Shown piece by piece: positions 43,585-56,800 of a stretch of 64,000 nucleotides of DNA (the stretch's first letter is position 1; each line of letters begins with the position of its first letter). This DNA is from Entonaema liquescens. Its lineage: Eukaryota > Ascomycota > Sordariomycetes > Xylariales > Xylariaceae. Position numbers and translations under genes: made by a program. A model generated the notes under the pieces. That model did not search any database. It worked only from the letters and a program-made list of their open reading frames with translations, and was not told where the DNA came from. The stretch lies in contig CADCSX010000012.1 of the NCBI GenBank assembly GCA_902805475.1, positions 930,001-994,000 on the forward strand, in the 5' to 3' direction.

Positions 43585-45145
43585 TTATTTGAAGACCTTG
43601 CCGGCGGAGTGCTTGTACTCCTTGCCGTTGTGGACGACGGGCTTGTCCCATGTCCACATGGACTCGACAAAGGCCTTGTCGTCAGGGTTGGTGGGGTCCA
43701 GCTTAGTGAACTCGTAGCTCTCGTAGTCGGGAGCGACGTCAAAGACGGGGATGTACTCTTGGCCTCTGATGACAAAAGCACCCTCGATGACCGAGTCGTT
43801 GTTCTCTCCGTACACGGAGGCACAGCCGAAGAGGTACTTGCGAGAACCCTCGAGGCGAGTGTTGAATCCACCAATCAGGTTGTTGGACATGAAAGTCAAA
43901 GTCAACTCATCGTTGTACTTGTACTTGACCCTCCAGATGGAGTAGTCGGTGAAGGGGACGTTCTCCCAGAACCACTTCAGGGATTCAGCCTCGTCGTGGT
44001 TCGAGTAGTAGCGCTTGAAGTCATCAAGAGCGAACGACGAGGGTCCTAAGGCCTCAAGAGGGTGCTTAGGCTTAGGAGCAGGTGCGGCCTCTTCCTCAGC
44101 AGGCTTAGGGGCAGCCTTGGGAGCAGCCTTGGCCTTCGGCTGCTCGGCCTTCTTCGGGGCGACGTTGGTTAACTTGGGGGTCTCAAGAAGCTCAAGAGGC
44201 TTGGAGACATCGGCGTAGATGGGCTGGTTGTAGACAGTCTCGTACCAACGAGCGACGTTGGGGTGGTCAGAGCGCCACTTCTTGTCGAAGAAGTACTGGA
44301 AGCCACGCGAGATGATACCGGCGGCGAACAGATCGGCGAGAGTAATGCGCTCACCAACAAGGTAAGTGTTGTGAAGAAGGTGCTGCTCGACAACGGAGAT
44401 GACCTTCTCCGAGTTCTTGGCGGCATCTTCAACACCCTTCTTGTTGTAGGGCTCGAAGCCCAAGAGGGGGCGGTACCAAGCAGCGAGCTTGGGAAGAACC
44501 TCGGTGTTGAAGTACGACGTCCACTTCAGGATGGATGCGTAGCTGTGCGGTGTTAATAAGTAGTTCTTAATATGCTACTATAGGACTCTGACTTACTCTT
44601 GCTTGGTTTTTCCGAGGAGGGTGGTCTTCTCGTTCTGAGAGGTGACTGGACAATGAGAAATTAGCAATTTCTCACATCATTTTAAGCGTAAATGAGTAAA
44701 GAATTAAAGGCAATTACAATCAGAAAATAGAACCATGATCAACATAATTTTTCAGATAGGGATAACTGTTAGAATAATGTCTAGGTCATCATAAGATGCC
44801 ATTTGGTGGAGGAGTTGGAAGCGCAAAGTTAATCCAGGAAATATCGTGTACATACCATAGATGGCAATGGCCATAGACTCAGTCAAGGTGAAACCATCGC
44901 TACCAACGAAGGCAGGAATCTTGCCAAGGGGGTTCGCCTTGAGGAACTCAGGAGAAGGGTTGGTTGTGTCGGCCTCGACGATGTCCAGGTCCAGGCCGTT
45001 AGCCTTCGCAACCGCGAGGATCGCGGTAGAGCGGGGGTTGAGCTACGCAACGAGTATATGTTAGCATTTGCGCAGAAAATTAGTATAAAGCAATTTGGTT
45101 ATTGTCACTTACCTCCTTGGTGAAGATCTTTCCGAACGGCGCCAT
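43585..45145 (-). CDS. TEF4: Translation elongation factor eEF1B gamma subunit
   Basis: The gamma subunit of the eEF1B complex, which holds the nucleotide exchange factor that recharges eEF1A with GTP. The protein has an N-terminal glutathione-S-transferase-like domain (LNPRSTAILAVAKANGLDLD, NPLGKIPAFVGSDGFTLTES, LVGERITLADLFAAGII). A Lys/Ala/Pro/Glu-rich linker follows, then the conserved C-terminal EF1G domain (FALDDFKRYYSNHDE, WFWENVPFTDYSIW, FNTRLEGSRKYLFGCASVYG, MWTWDKPVVHNGKEYKHSAG). Exon 1 encodes only MAPFGKIFTKE and starts at 45145. Three further introns split the GST part, and the rest is one exon ending at 43585. Length is about 415 residues, as expected. The gene is GC-richer than its flanks and its codon use suits high expression. 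It is transcribed divergently from mitochondrial uS9. The symbol follows yeast, where CAM1 is the paralogue. Confidence 0.95.
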
Positions 45146-45580
45146 TGTGATTGTTGGATATGGTGCTTTGTCGAGATGAAGATGAGAGAGGAGGGGGGAA
45201 AGAACTTGAGTCACAAAAGTTTTTTTTTTACTCTCCCAAAAGCAGGAGGCGGGGCAATCACGCTCCTGGCTCAAGTCAAATTTCCATCAGGTATTGACCC
45301 CACTTTAGACTCTGGTCGAAATAATTTGAGCACCTGAGCTTGGACCCCGCCTTCTCAAGCTAATCTTTTAGGTTAGGTACCTTATCTCTCAGCTGGGCGG
45401 TAATCGGAATATCTAATGCACCGTCCAATTGAATTCGAGCATTTGCATTTGAAAAAGTGCATCAATTGACGTTGCAACCGGGCCCCATCAGCGTATCATA
45501 CCTTATTGCGCTCAACGTTCCGGCCTATTAATTGATCGACTTATTAGACGCAAGGCAATGACGAGGATACGATAGGTAAA
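45146..45580. promoter_or_regulatory. Divergent promoter region, eEF1B-gamma and mitochondrial uS9
   Basis: A 435-bp stretch between the start codons of two translation genes pointing away from each other. It contains T-rich and A-rich tracts (for example T9 near 45221) and a CT-rich strand near the eEF1B-gamma start, typical of strongly expressed fungal promoters. A shared bidirectional promoter is likely from the spacing but not proven. Confidence 0.55.
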
Positions 45581-46581
45581 ATGACCTCTCTAAGATATGG
45601 CCTTCGCTGTCTTAGAGATCTCCGGGCGTCAGCGACCCAACAATCGAGTCTCTCAGCATCTATAAAAGCTTCTACGAGCTCAGGAACGCACAGAACATTT
45701 ACAACAACTTCGGCTCGTCAAGACGATGCATTTGAACGGCTACAGGCAGCCGTGGCGCAAAGCCCCGATGCGGCCAAACTACAAGTAGCGCATGTCCGTC
45801 CTATGCCGCTATCACCGTCCTACTTCTCGCGGCACACGCAATTCAACGACAGCTTCGTCCTGGTCCAGGACCTCGCACGGAAATATGGGCGACTTCCAAT
45901 TCTTCCCCCTAGCCAAGCGCCGCGGGTGGCATGGAAGACGAAAGAGCAGTACCGGTTGGCAGTTGGTGAATCCGTGAAGGCAAGAGACTACGCAAGCTGT
46001 ATTACGCTAGCTAAGAGATTAAATCAAATTCACCCCGATTTAATGCCAGAGGAGGTTCATCAGGGCCTTCGTCCGTTCAAGCGAGACATTAACTTTTACC
46101 TCAATCGAGCGAAGCCTATACCAGTCGACAGGTTTGGTAGATCGCATGGTGTTGGAAGGAGAAAATCTTCAGTCGCGCGGGCATGGCTTGTGCAGGGAAC
46201 AGGGGAAGTTCTCGTCAACGGAAAGACCTTAAACGACGCGTTCGGAAGAGTTCATGACCGGGAAAGCGCGCTCTGGGGGTTGAAGGTGATGGACAGAATG
46301 GACAAGTACAATGTCTGGGCTCTTGTAGAGGGTGGTGGAACTACTGGCCAGGCTGAGGCACTTGCGATGGCTGTTGCTAAGGCTCTGGCCGTTCACGAAC
46401 CGGCATTAAAAACGCCCCTTAAGAAAGGTAAGTCGGAACAAAATCCGTACACGCTTTACCATGGTGCCTCTCTAACATGTTCCATCAAGCCGGTTGTCTC
46501 ACTCGTGATCCGAGGAAAGTCGAAAGGAAGAAGGCTGGTCACGTCAAGGCAAGAAAGATGCCTGCCTGGGTCAAGCGTTAA
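45581..46581 (+). CDS. MRPS9: Mitochondrial ribosomal protein uS9m (MRPS9)
   Basis: A small-subunit mitochondrial ribosomal protein. Two exons (45581-46427 and 46490-46581), joined by a 62-nt intron with a CTAAC branch point, give 312 residues. The N-terminus (MTSLRYGLRCLRDLRASATQ and following Ser/Thr/Arg-rich residues) reads as a mitochondrial presequence. The uS9 domain begins at FGRSHGVGRRKSSVARAWL, continues with VLVNGKTLNDAF and GGGTTGQAEALAMAVAKAL, and ends with the classic basic tail KARKMPAWVKR, whose terminal KR normally reaches the ribosomal P site. If the intron were not removed, a different and unconserved tail would follow, so splicing is needed. The 5' end was taken as the first ATG after the shared promoter. 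Confidence 0.94.
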
Positions 46582-49500
46582 GACAAATCAGATATTTTGT
46601 TCTGCCGTGCGACTCGTAAGTCATTTTTTACGAGCCTTTCGAGCAGGCGAATATCTCTCAGCCTTATTAGCACGAGACTAGGCTCCGCTATGGTCCGTAT
46701 TACCCATATAGCGGACTATGTATACAAGGGCTACTGTATCATTATGTATATGGTTCGTATATGGAATGTATATGAAATGCCAACAGTAACGGCTAGAATT
46801 GAGACAGGTCGTGCTTCGTTCGCTATTGACCTAGTTCGAAGTTGATTTCAAGGCTACTTCGTAAATGAGCCTCGCCAACGCGCACCCCTTATTATATTAG
46901 TCGACCAATCAGAACCCGGGATACGCTAATTAGACTAAACACGAGTCGAGTAACCGGGTATTCGGGTTGTGCTATATATCATGTATGACGGGTGGCTGTA
47001 GGATCGGCGTTATGTTGTGTTTAGATTCCGCGTGATACAACGACAGCGGTCAATGAAACTTCAAACCAAGTAAATGAAGGTAGCCCTGAAATTGACATCG
47101 CATAGCTGGCGAATTGGTTCTAGAAGTTGAAGCAGGAGACCCCAAGCGAAAGACGCGTGTTACTGTCAACACTTTTAACAGCGCGTTTAGTCGGATATTA
47201 AGCACAGACAACATCTTATAGGCAAGCATCCTATAAGGCATAAGCATTAACTAAGTAATATTCCTACCAGAAGTTGGGGAGAGCAACTATACCAAATATC
47301 GACTAGCTTCAGACAATGGCAGATGCAGAATCCTTCTAGAAGGGAGTTGTCCCATTTGCGGAAGCCGGTTAGGAGACGTACTCTACTACCGGTACCGTTC
47401 TACACCGAAGCTGTAAATTACAGTAATTTCTTGAGCAGAGTTGTACATAGCTTACATCAGTTTGAAGACAAAAGCTGAAATGTCGGACCTCTCTGCTTGT
47501 AACCCGTCTTTTGGTAATGAGGCAAAAATAAATTAGGCTTATAAGTTAATACCGTAGATGACGATACTACAGTTACCTAAGACATCTACAACACGCCAGT
47601 CATCTCTCACAGAAATTTGACTCTGAATTTGACCGATCCCGTATTAATAAACGTGACACATCTTAGCCATCGGACTACGTGTCTGGTTACTGAAGCAAGA
47701 TAAACGTGAATCAGCGTGACCTGACTCTGGCCCTGACCCAATACGAGAAGTGGTGTTTCTGCGGAGAAACGGTGCAAGCCTCATTTGGCCCGGATGAGGC
47801 TGAGAGTGACAAACCACACAGCAGCCAATACTGTAACGTTAGTCACTTTATATTGCCGATCTTTCCTGTTCCGACGCCCTATTTGTACACAATTATGTCG
47901 CGCAATTTAGGGTTTACTTGGACGATCCGGTATTGGAAGAGACGTCGCCGGCGACCCTAAACCGACCTAACCGAGTTGGCTAACCTTGAAAAATGTCAAG
48001 TCTGAGAAAATTCGGCATAACGTTTTGCAGATCGCCTAGTTGGAGAAGCACCTAACGAACGTAGGGCTAAGGTAACATAGGAAAGTCGGTGTCGCCGACG
48101 TATCAACGGCATCTAAATATGCGTCTCTGCGAAGCCACGCGGTACTTACTACCTCTAAGATTTAGCAAGGGACCACGTAGCAAGCCATGACGACTATGGC
48201 AATCCATAAGAGAAGCTCTACTACGTATCGTAGGGGGATCAAAGCTCATGTGGGTCCTCCAGCGCCCAGTTTCTATTCTTTTCGAATCTCGGGGACCTGC
48301 GCTAGTCAACAAAGCCCATAAAAATGGGGTGATTTCTTGTACATAGTAAAGAAGAATCAATTTCATACCTCAAGCTAGGCTTATCATTTGCTTCATGCGT
48401 GTATTACATGCGGGGGATTCTCGCTCACGAATACCCCGTACCTATCATCTGTTTTAGTAATACACCGACTAAGAAGACGCATAGAATATCAAGTATCTGG
48501 GTCGTCTTGCGCATGCGTATGTATTAGCACGACCTACCAGCGTCGTCCCACCAAGGTGACTGCCGAACTGTTCGCTCAGGTTCCAAGCTAAAAGCCTCTC
48601 TCGACGAGCTATCCGCATGCCAATCACTGCCGTAATCTTAACTTGTCGGCGTTAGCGTCTCTGCTATAGTATGTGTAATATATGCTATAATAAAGTTAGC
48701 CGTTGGTATACTTGCCAGGAAGTACGTGGTTGATATTGAGTAAAAGAGATCTGAGAACTGATGACAGCGGATTGGATTGATGCAACACCCCGGCTGACTC
48801 CGGGACAATGTCAGACGTACCCATGTCTTTCTTTGACGACATCTCAACTCCCCTGTCTCCAACAAGGTTCAAGGATCTTATTTAAACGACCAGACATCCG
48901 CCATTTCTTTGCCAGAAGGCCTCCTTGCGGCCTAATAGGTACCTCGTACTACTGTACTCTATTCTCAGCACATACCTCCTCTAGGTGAGTGGATGTACCT
49001 ACTCCTAAGATATGCGCTTCGTAGACAATGATAGTCTACTTCGGTCCTTATTTGTAAACATCATTAATCTGCTAACCGCCTAGGTTATACCTAAGCATGG
49101 TCGAACCACTAATAAATGACCGTCTAGCAGAGGATCCGGCATCGATTTATTTATGGTTAGCTTGCAATGATAGTTGTTACGAGGCTGGGTTTTAATAAGA
49201 AAAAACGTATACACCCGCCACCTAAATATTTTAGCGAATTCTTCGCTAGAGCCAATTGCGTAGTCTCAAACTTCTTTTTCTTTTATATCGGCCAATAGTT
49301 GACGATATCGAGACATTTACTTAAAATGAATATTCATTTGTCGGCCTCCTAATCTGTTTGGGTGTGTGGTCCGACTCACGCTCACCGGCTTCTTTTCCCC
49401 GGGGTCGAATCAGCTTCCATCATAAGCTCATGGCAGTCAATTAGATCGATTAGTGGCGCCTTCTAGATCTTTGCCTAAATATGCAAAGTATACCAATACA

Positions 49501-50404
49501 ATGGATATCATATCTAGTTGCTATTAGTTAGGGTGTGTAAGGAATATAGATTATTTTAAAATATGATGTCTTCGGGTCAGTTGATGGTTGATGAGTGGTT
49601 CGTGACTTGACACAAAATTTGGAGTTGGGGGCTAAAACTAGCATCAAAAAGTATATTACTAGGAGCTCCTGCTATCCGGGGGATAAGATTATAGGAGGAA
49701 AGAAGCATAGGTAATGGTAAACGTCTACCTAAAAACCGGAAAGCACCGGGTTTCATATTCCTAGCATCTGCATACGTACAGCGTTTCCTTCCTTCCTAGA
49801 ATTGCTGTATCTGCTTACATATGTAGGTAGGTATCTGTATCTTGCATTGGCGAATTACCTAATATTAGTACCGCAATTAAGTAACATACATGTATGTATA
49901 TAGGTTATACCTGGCCTTAGGTATATTTCTAATCTGAACTGTGTGCTCTTAATGCACGTACTAAACCATAATTTCGTCTCCCGTGCCTATCTCATCATAA
50001 TGTTCTTAAACACACAAACTAAAATACCTGATGATGCTATGAGAGGGCGCAACAAAAGATGATTGTCGTAACAGCTATCTTTTGTATGACACGTTGAATT
50101 ATAATGCCTGCTTCATAGTAGGTTCTAAAATGACCGATCCGTGCAGAATAAGGAATTATCTCTCAATCAGCATCAGCCACACAACAGAAAAGCCGGCGCA
50201 CAAAAATGAGAAAAGCAAAACTTCCATCGTGTGTTACCTCTAACCTACTAAGTCCTTTGTTCGGTAGGTAACCAAATATTTGTCACCCTTATCCCCCAAT
50301 TCATTCTAATTACCCTTACTTTCCACACTTGAATCGTTCGCTACACTATGTTCATCGTGCAATCATGTCTCTCAGTATGTAGCAATAGCTAATGTTTGTT
50401 AGCA

Positions 50405-50407
<3 letters not shown>

Positions 50408-50435
<28 letters not shown>
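50408..50435. repeat. (AG)14 microsatellite
   Basis: Fourteen uninterrupted AG dinucleotides in gene-free DNA. It should be polymorphic between strains. Confidence 0.95.
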
Positions 50436-50907
50436 TAAAAACTTAACTAATTTATACAGTACTCAATGGCCAATTCAGCTTCGTACAAGCCAGGCATAAT
50501 CGTACAAACGAGCCTTAAGATCTGGCGGCCGTTTTCTGATAGGCCGATCTGCGCCAGGAACATGCGCGGTGACCCGTGACACCCTTCGAGTCAAAGATCT
50601 ATGTTGAGGCTGGAAAAGGGTTTGTCTTATATGCCCCTGACCAATATACCTTACCCCGTACCACCCAATAAGTCTATTCTCCGGCTCTACACTCTCTTCA
50701 CCCTCCCACCAAGGTATCTATCTAGGTACCCATCAGCTTCAGGCAGGGTCAAGCTTGGTCTGGCAGGGTATTGGACAGATCACCCGTCATGTCTCGTAGA
50801 GGCACGCCCTTGGGGTATCGGTAAGGGGGACTCATTCGGACCCGCTCTCGATTATCTGTGCGCACTGCGCAGATCTTGTTGACCCTGTCGTAACCAGACG
50901 AGCCCTG

Positions 50908-50943
50908 TCTAGCAAGCCTAGCAAGCCCAGCGAGCCCAGCAAG
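50908..50943. repeat. 9-bp imperfect tandem repeat, 4 copies
   Basis: Four head-to-tail copies of a YCYAGCRAG unit (TCTAGCAAG, CCTAGCAAG, CCCAGCGAG, CCCAGCAAG). Neighbouring copies differ by one or two substitutions, so the array is older than the perfect arrays elsewhere. Confidence 0.85.
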
Positions 50944-52537
50944 CCCCAGGTACTTTTACGCACGGCGCAAGTTAAGGCGTTGGTGTCGTTAATGTGTTTT
51001 GGAGAATCTGGTTAAAACTCGTCGCTATTCCGTTTTTCATTGGAAGGTCGTCGCTTGATCTCGTGTATTACATACCCACTGCTTTGATGGGGTGCATGCG
51101 AAAAAGGGATTCGAACTTCCATTCTGCATTCTGTCTACTCTAGAGTCTAATTGGGTCTCCACTCCCTCCTACTACCGGCTCCTCTTGACCTTACTCCTCG
51201 ACATCCACCTAATAATATATCATGAGGCAAGTACCTACCGGCTAACCAGTCAGTTCCTTACTGTTCTGAGAGGGAAAAAAAAAAAATCTTGCTGCCCGCT
51301 TGCTTGTCCACTTGCACTGCACCGCATAGTACCTACTACATAGAAGATCCCCGGCCACCTTTAAAACCCTCCGGTGTCAACAACTCTATTCTCACTTACA
51401 CCCGCTGCACTATTATTCGGTATAGACACTTTCTTGTTACTGGTCATCTCTGTAACTTTGCCCTACCTACCCCGAAGAGTTCCATTCCAACGCCATTCAT
51501 TTATTTATATCTTTAATTACTCGGTCCAAAACCAACCCTATTTTCTCTCTCGGCTTAGTCTCGAGCTACTCTAAAGCTGTCTACTTGCAGCTTGTAGAGT
51601 GTAAGCTAACCGGAAATTTCAGTTACGTCCGGGTGAAGCTGATATCCAAACCGGTATCCTTCAAGATTGCTGAAGAATTTGAGGTATTACGTCCTGGTCC
51701 TGGCGTAGCTTGCTAGTCAATTGGGCTCGGCAAGGTCACTATTTGTCGGTTTAGAAGTTAGTTACAAAAGGTGCTGGGATCCTCCCGGTACGCGCAGTGA
51801 CAACAGCTAGCAAGTCAGATACCTCCCCCCCTAACCTACTCGGGGTTTTTGTGGACAAATCCATCCCAAATTCCTACATAGTAGGCATCTAAGGACGAAC
51901 TCAAAAATCTGGGACCTCGGAGGCATCGTCATCCCAGTAAGGGCCTAGGTTGGGGGTACCCGACATATGGTCGGGTGGTGTTTGCATTGAGAAGACTTTT
52001 CCAGCATTCAAACTTTCGGCATCTCATACATAGTCGGTCTTCCCTGACAAGCTCCAACCTTTCGTCCTGTTGTATTCCATCCATTAAACGCAACGCTTTG
52101 AGACGCACCCCCCGGGAAACGCGTCGTTTCATGCCCAGACCATATATATCCGGTACTCACTAGACCCTCACGTTAGGGTTTTCGTCCGAAAATCACAGGA
52201 GAAAGACTTGTTAGGGCAACCTTTTCTTCCCACTGTGGTCGGACCTGTCCCCTGTCTAGGAGCCCGAAGTGAGAATTTTATCCGACCCCGCGTATTCTGT
52301 TACTACCGCAACAAACTACTCTCGGCCGATTTTTTTTTTTACTTATAGCGTCTATTTCGGATCCTGTCGCACGCGCTACTTGCACGCGGCGAGGTTCCCG
52401 GAAGATTCTGACGGGCCGGCTGTACCACGGCCTAAGCGAACCAAAGTGGCCCTCCTTTTTTCGACTATAGCTCCGTTGCCGGAGGAGCGTCGGTTAGACT
52501 CGCCTCTTAAAGCGTCTTGCGACCCGTCTCCCGTGGC

Positions 52538-53821
52538 ATGGACGATCACGGGCGGCGGAGGAGGCCGAACGAACCGCCCGTCAACGCTCCTTCTAATACT
52601 AGGTATCCGATCCACGATCCTAATGCACAGGGACGGTCGTACGGCGCAAGCGGGTCTGACAGGTATCGGCCCGCACCTCTTAACACATCGCCTGCAGCAT
52701 CTAGAGGTATAGCAGGCACGGCTAGCTACAGTGGATATTATCAAGAGCCGGCAACAGCATTCTCCACCGCCATGCAGCAGAATACAATGCCATACCAGTC
52801 TGAATACGGACAGGATGCTCGACAAACACAGAGCTTTAATACGTACAATCCGTCCATGATGTACAACGTGCCGCAAGCGAGCGCGCAAAGTGCCGTGTAC
52901 GATACGAGTCAGCAGTTCCCGTCACGGCAGCCTGCAGCACTGCAGATGATACAGACGGATGTATCCAACCCCTATTTCCCGAGCGAACCGACCAACGCGG
53001 CCGCAGCAACCACCAGTCTGCAGTCACATGCCGGCTCTTCGAGTACATCAGCAGCAGTATATCAGCAGAGTCCAGTTGGCCAACGTACGATGCTCCAGAA
53101 TTATCCTAGCGGGATAGCGCCAATGAGCGGCATGGCCCAAACAAGCACGCCCGAGCAGGCTATAGAAGAACCCGACTATTCACAGACGGCAGAGATGAGC
53201 GAGGCATATGCGCGATACCAAACTGCTTTGGGAGAGGTATTTACCAACATTCGTAACGGGGTGCTACAAGCTGCAAGCGAGTCACTGTTGAACATTTCCG
53301 AATGGCTACTCTCAAAGGTCGTGGAACTAGGTGAGCCCACTTATCTAATAGCGTGATGATGTTCGTGAATTTAACTGTTGAAGGCCTCGCAGCGGACGAT
53401 GAGAATCTTTACAGGGACCGTATCAAAATGTGGCAGGACTTCAACCACGCATGGCTCTCGCTGTTTCAAAAACAAAAGGATATGATGGAGTCCGGCGCGC
53501 CACCGCAACGAGGCCAAACGCTAATCAGCGAAGATGGATTGAGGAAGATGGGGAAAGAGATAGTGAGGCTCTGCGATGGGATCGATCGACACGGCCTAGT
53601 AGACTACGAATATGGCGTTTGGGAAGAATCTATTGTTGCCAGTACGTCCCTAGCTTTGGTAATACTTGCGCAGCACGTATATCCAACCTTACTAACCAGT
53701 GCGACCAGTTATTGAGGAATGTCTCGACCTTTATGAAAACGAAGGGGAAGCTGAACCTTCCAATTCCTCCGCCACGAATACCGCTGGAGCGGGCGGTCGC
53801 GGTCATCGGACGTCACGGTAG
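52538..53821 (+). CDS. Conserved fungal protein of unknown function
   Basis: I do not recognise a named family. Three exons (52538-53330, 53384-53641, 53709-53821) with GT-AG introns of 53 and 67 nt give 387 residues. The first 210 residues or so are disordered in style: Ser, Gln, Pro, Tyr and Asn rich with repeated YQQ/YNP-like pieces. After about residue 225 comes a well-ordered helical part (EAYARYQTALGEVFTNIRNG, SLLNISEWLLSKVVELGLAA, RDRIKMWQDFNHAWLSLFQK, YGVWEESIVAIIEECLDLYE) that spans both introns, which argues that the gene is real. The tail is Gly/Arg rich. I take MDDHGRRRRP at 52538 as the start; an ATG 7 codons upstream is possible. Low-complexity start plus helical end suggests a scaffold or regulatory protein, but this is only a guess. 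Confidence 0.75.
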
Positions 53822-56800
53822 TGATGGCGAGCTTTAACCGGGATAGGGGCAGCGCCAGGGGTATGGATTCGGTTGTGATTTAAGATATATACGGGGCGTT
53901 CCATTCGGTCACGGCGATTATTTGCATAGCAGGTTGTGATACCCATCGATTCCACTAACGGCGCGGAAACGTCATCGGTCCACATCTCGCGCCAGTACGG
54001 ATGAGGATGAGAGGCCAGGGGTTAGACGAATTACGACGTAGCATTCAGTTGCGTGTTGGCCTAATTTCACGAGGCGGTACGCCTAATTGATTTGATTACG
54101 AAATACGGTGTTATTTCACCAGAGTAACGTATCGAGCTGAGACTAGGTTGAGGACTTTAGGGCTTCCAAATGGAGGGGACCATGTACTACGGTTATAATG
54201 AGAGACATGCGACGGGACGATGAATGGCAGAAACGGAAAAAAAAAAGGATGGGGATACGGACGGACTCGCTACCAAGAGCAGAGGTGTACGACTATATGT
54301 AATTTGGTTTCGGATACCCTTGGAGAAAGGCGCGAATGTAGGAATGGTCAAAAGTAAGGTATAGAGTAGAAAGGTATCAGCTGCTCTCGCGAGCTTGATC
54401 GCTTAGTTTCATTAATGATATTCCTCGACGGAGTAGGCAGTTGTTTAGTTGTTGATAGGGATAGGAGGTGATTCGAATATTCATTCTCGTCTGCACGTGG
54501 ACAACGATTATACAGGTACTTACATGTTATACTACTTACATAAGCTTCAATTAGGTTACCTAGGTATGCACCTACCTTACATGTAGGTTCTATTGATGAT
54601 GTAAGGTTATTGCAGGTGGTCCACTGGTTGGTTCATTCAACTTCGAGTTCTCCTTTCCCTTGTCATCACTCATCACTTTTGCTTCCATTCAGCATTTTCG
54701 ACCAAATGAACATATCCATAGAACTATTAACAGCTTACTTGTTACTGCCCCATACTGCCCCATACTTGTGGATATCTAATGTATATTATATTGATTAAAT
54801 TCTGGGTCGCTGTCCTATAGGCGCTTACCACTACCCTTGCTTATATCCTCTAACCTCACTGCGCTGCAATATTTCAAACCGCGCTTTGATCCCATTTTAC
54901 CCTATCTGGTCCTATACATCCCTCATAAGCTGCACCTGTCTCTTATAGGAAAGACATAGCTCAATCAGGATCCAAGTGGTAATAAAGGGTAGTAGAAAAA
55001 AGCCCCGAGGCTGAAAGGAACCCTGAAAGATTACCATTTACGGCCATGTGCTCATATTGATTGGCTAGTCGCCACAGCCGCGATGATGCAAGTCGATCTC
55101 GGAAGTATTCCGATTCAGCTGGACATGTTCCTGACAGATAGGTAGCCCGCGAAGATCAATTATATGCCGTCTTCCTAAGGCCGTGGGCGTCTTGTAAGAC
55201 CGTCACGACAACCATCGATATAATCGGGCCCGACGCCATGGAATCGCAGGTCGTGGCTGTCTGCCTCATCTGATAGGCGCACCGTGCTACCCTCCCCATT
55301 CCACTCGTTCCATGGACGGATTAACTATGGCTCACATCGCAAACATCCATGGATGGGAGATGCGCCGTGCTACGATTCGGCGAAGCTTCATTTTATGATG
55401 TGTCACTTTTGTTAGACTCGCACCCCGTCTGATTTAGACAAGGATTTACGATACGCGCAGATCGAGCGACAAGGGTGGCAATACATATCAAGCGGGTGGA
55501 TTATTATCAATTCACCCTTGATTTAATATTACCATAGGATTCTCTCTTCTGCCCTTTCGCCTTTGTATCCAGTCGCGTCACACGGGGAGAGGCACGGATG
55601 GATCCATGGGTAGTGTTTGCAGCTGAAGCGCTGAAACAATCTCAGCAAACAAGCTGTTTGTTTATTCCTCATTATTCATTTCTAAAGACATTGAAGGGGT
55701 TCGGGTCTATGGGTTTGAATATATTTGTACTACATTCAAGGACCCCCGGTCGTGTCTCATCAACCGACTTCGACATTGTAATCTACCCTATCCTACCAGA
55801 CAGTCGGGCCCGACGACGGCGCTGAGGCCGCCTTCTAAGTCATAAGACGCTAGAAGAAGCCAAAGGGCATCCATGTAGGGCTGGACTGCTGCGAACCCCA
55901 GTGCTACCCTATCCCACACTATTGGAAAGAAGAGGCTGAGGGTGGTCCTGACGTCGCATCAGCAAATGTTCCGCAGGAGCTGAACTCGACCGGCTGGACC
56001 TGCAGCTATAGCTCCCTGTTGGTTCTAGGATTTATAGTACAGCGCGGTTTCGTTACCGGCGTCGATCCCGACAGGTCATCACTCACATTTAAGAACCGAC
56101 AGAAATTTCCCAAGTCTAAGGAAAAGAAATGCCACCAATGCAGCTACCCGCATGGCTTGCCCTCAAAATATATACAAACGCCGTAACGGTCAGTTGAGCG
56201 AAACACTCCCTCCCCCGTTTCCGGTTTCCGCCTACATGAACGCAGGGAACCTTCTTGAGCCAACCACATTTTCTACCACGGCTCTAGTCTGACGTGGAAA
56301 ATTCGTCCAATCTTCCTAATTCACTTTCCTGGGCCTGTCATCTCCACTTCATTCGGTGTAGACCCGACCCAAGACATAGCCAGCCCGACGGGATTCTCAT
56401 TGGCCTAGTGATAAGGAACCACATCCACACCCTTTTGAGTAAAGCTTACGGTGCTTGGTCGTTGCGCAACATGCATGCAGGCTTCATCTCGCATGCATTG
56501 ATCAGTGCCCCTTGTACATGTAGTAAGATGGGGGAAAGATGCAGGTTCGTCACATGGTGTCATCTCACGGGACGCTCCCGCTCTAGGACCTGCAGGAGAT
56601 CTGCTGTTTCATTGCCGGGTGCGGAGCCGGTCTGACCTCCCCCTCGGCCGGAGCGTGACTAATTATGGAAGGGGAAAGAAAGAGAGAAGAAAAAAAGTTT
56701 GGTCGCCGTCACTCCTTGCGGATTGTGGCGTTGGTCTGTTTGTTTTGGTTCGGCTTCTTCTGGTTTGGCCTGCTCTTCGCGAGACTTACCATTTGCATCG

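Larger units (their letters stand above)
46582..52537. other. 6 kb without recognised genes
   Basis: No frame with recognisable similarity was found. The region holds a perfect (AG)14 microsatellite at 50408-50435, a 9-bp array at 50908-50943, an A12 run near 51275 and a T11 run near 52330. TAGGTACC-type motifs are common. The last few hundred bp probably form the promoter and 5' UTR of the conserved unknown gene. Non-coding RNA genes cannot be excluded. Confidence 0.5.

Noticed and set aside
51100..51125. Minus-strand AGTTCGAATCC, a good B-box match
   Set aside because: The flanking bases do not pair as a T stem, and no cloverleaf forms around it.
52269..52712. Plus-strand frame of 147 codons overlapping the start of the conserved unknown gene
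   Set aside because: It is in another frame, low in complexity and not continued by splice sites; it looks like a by-product.
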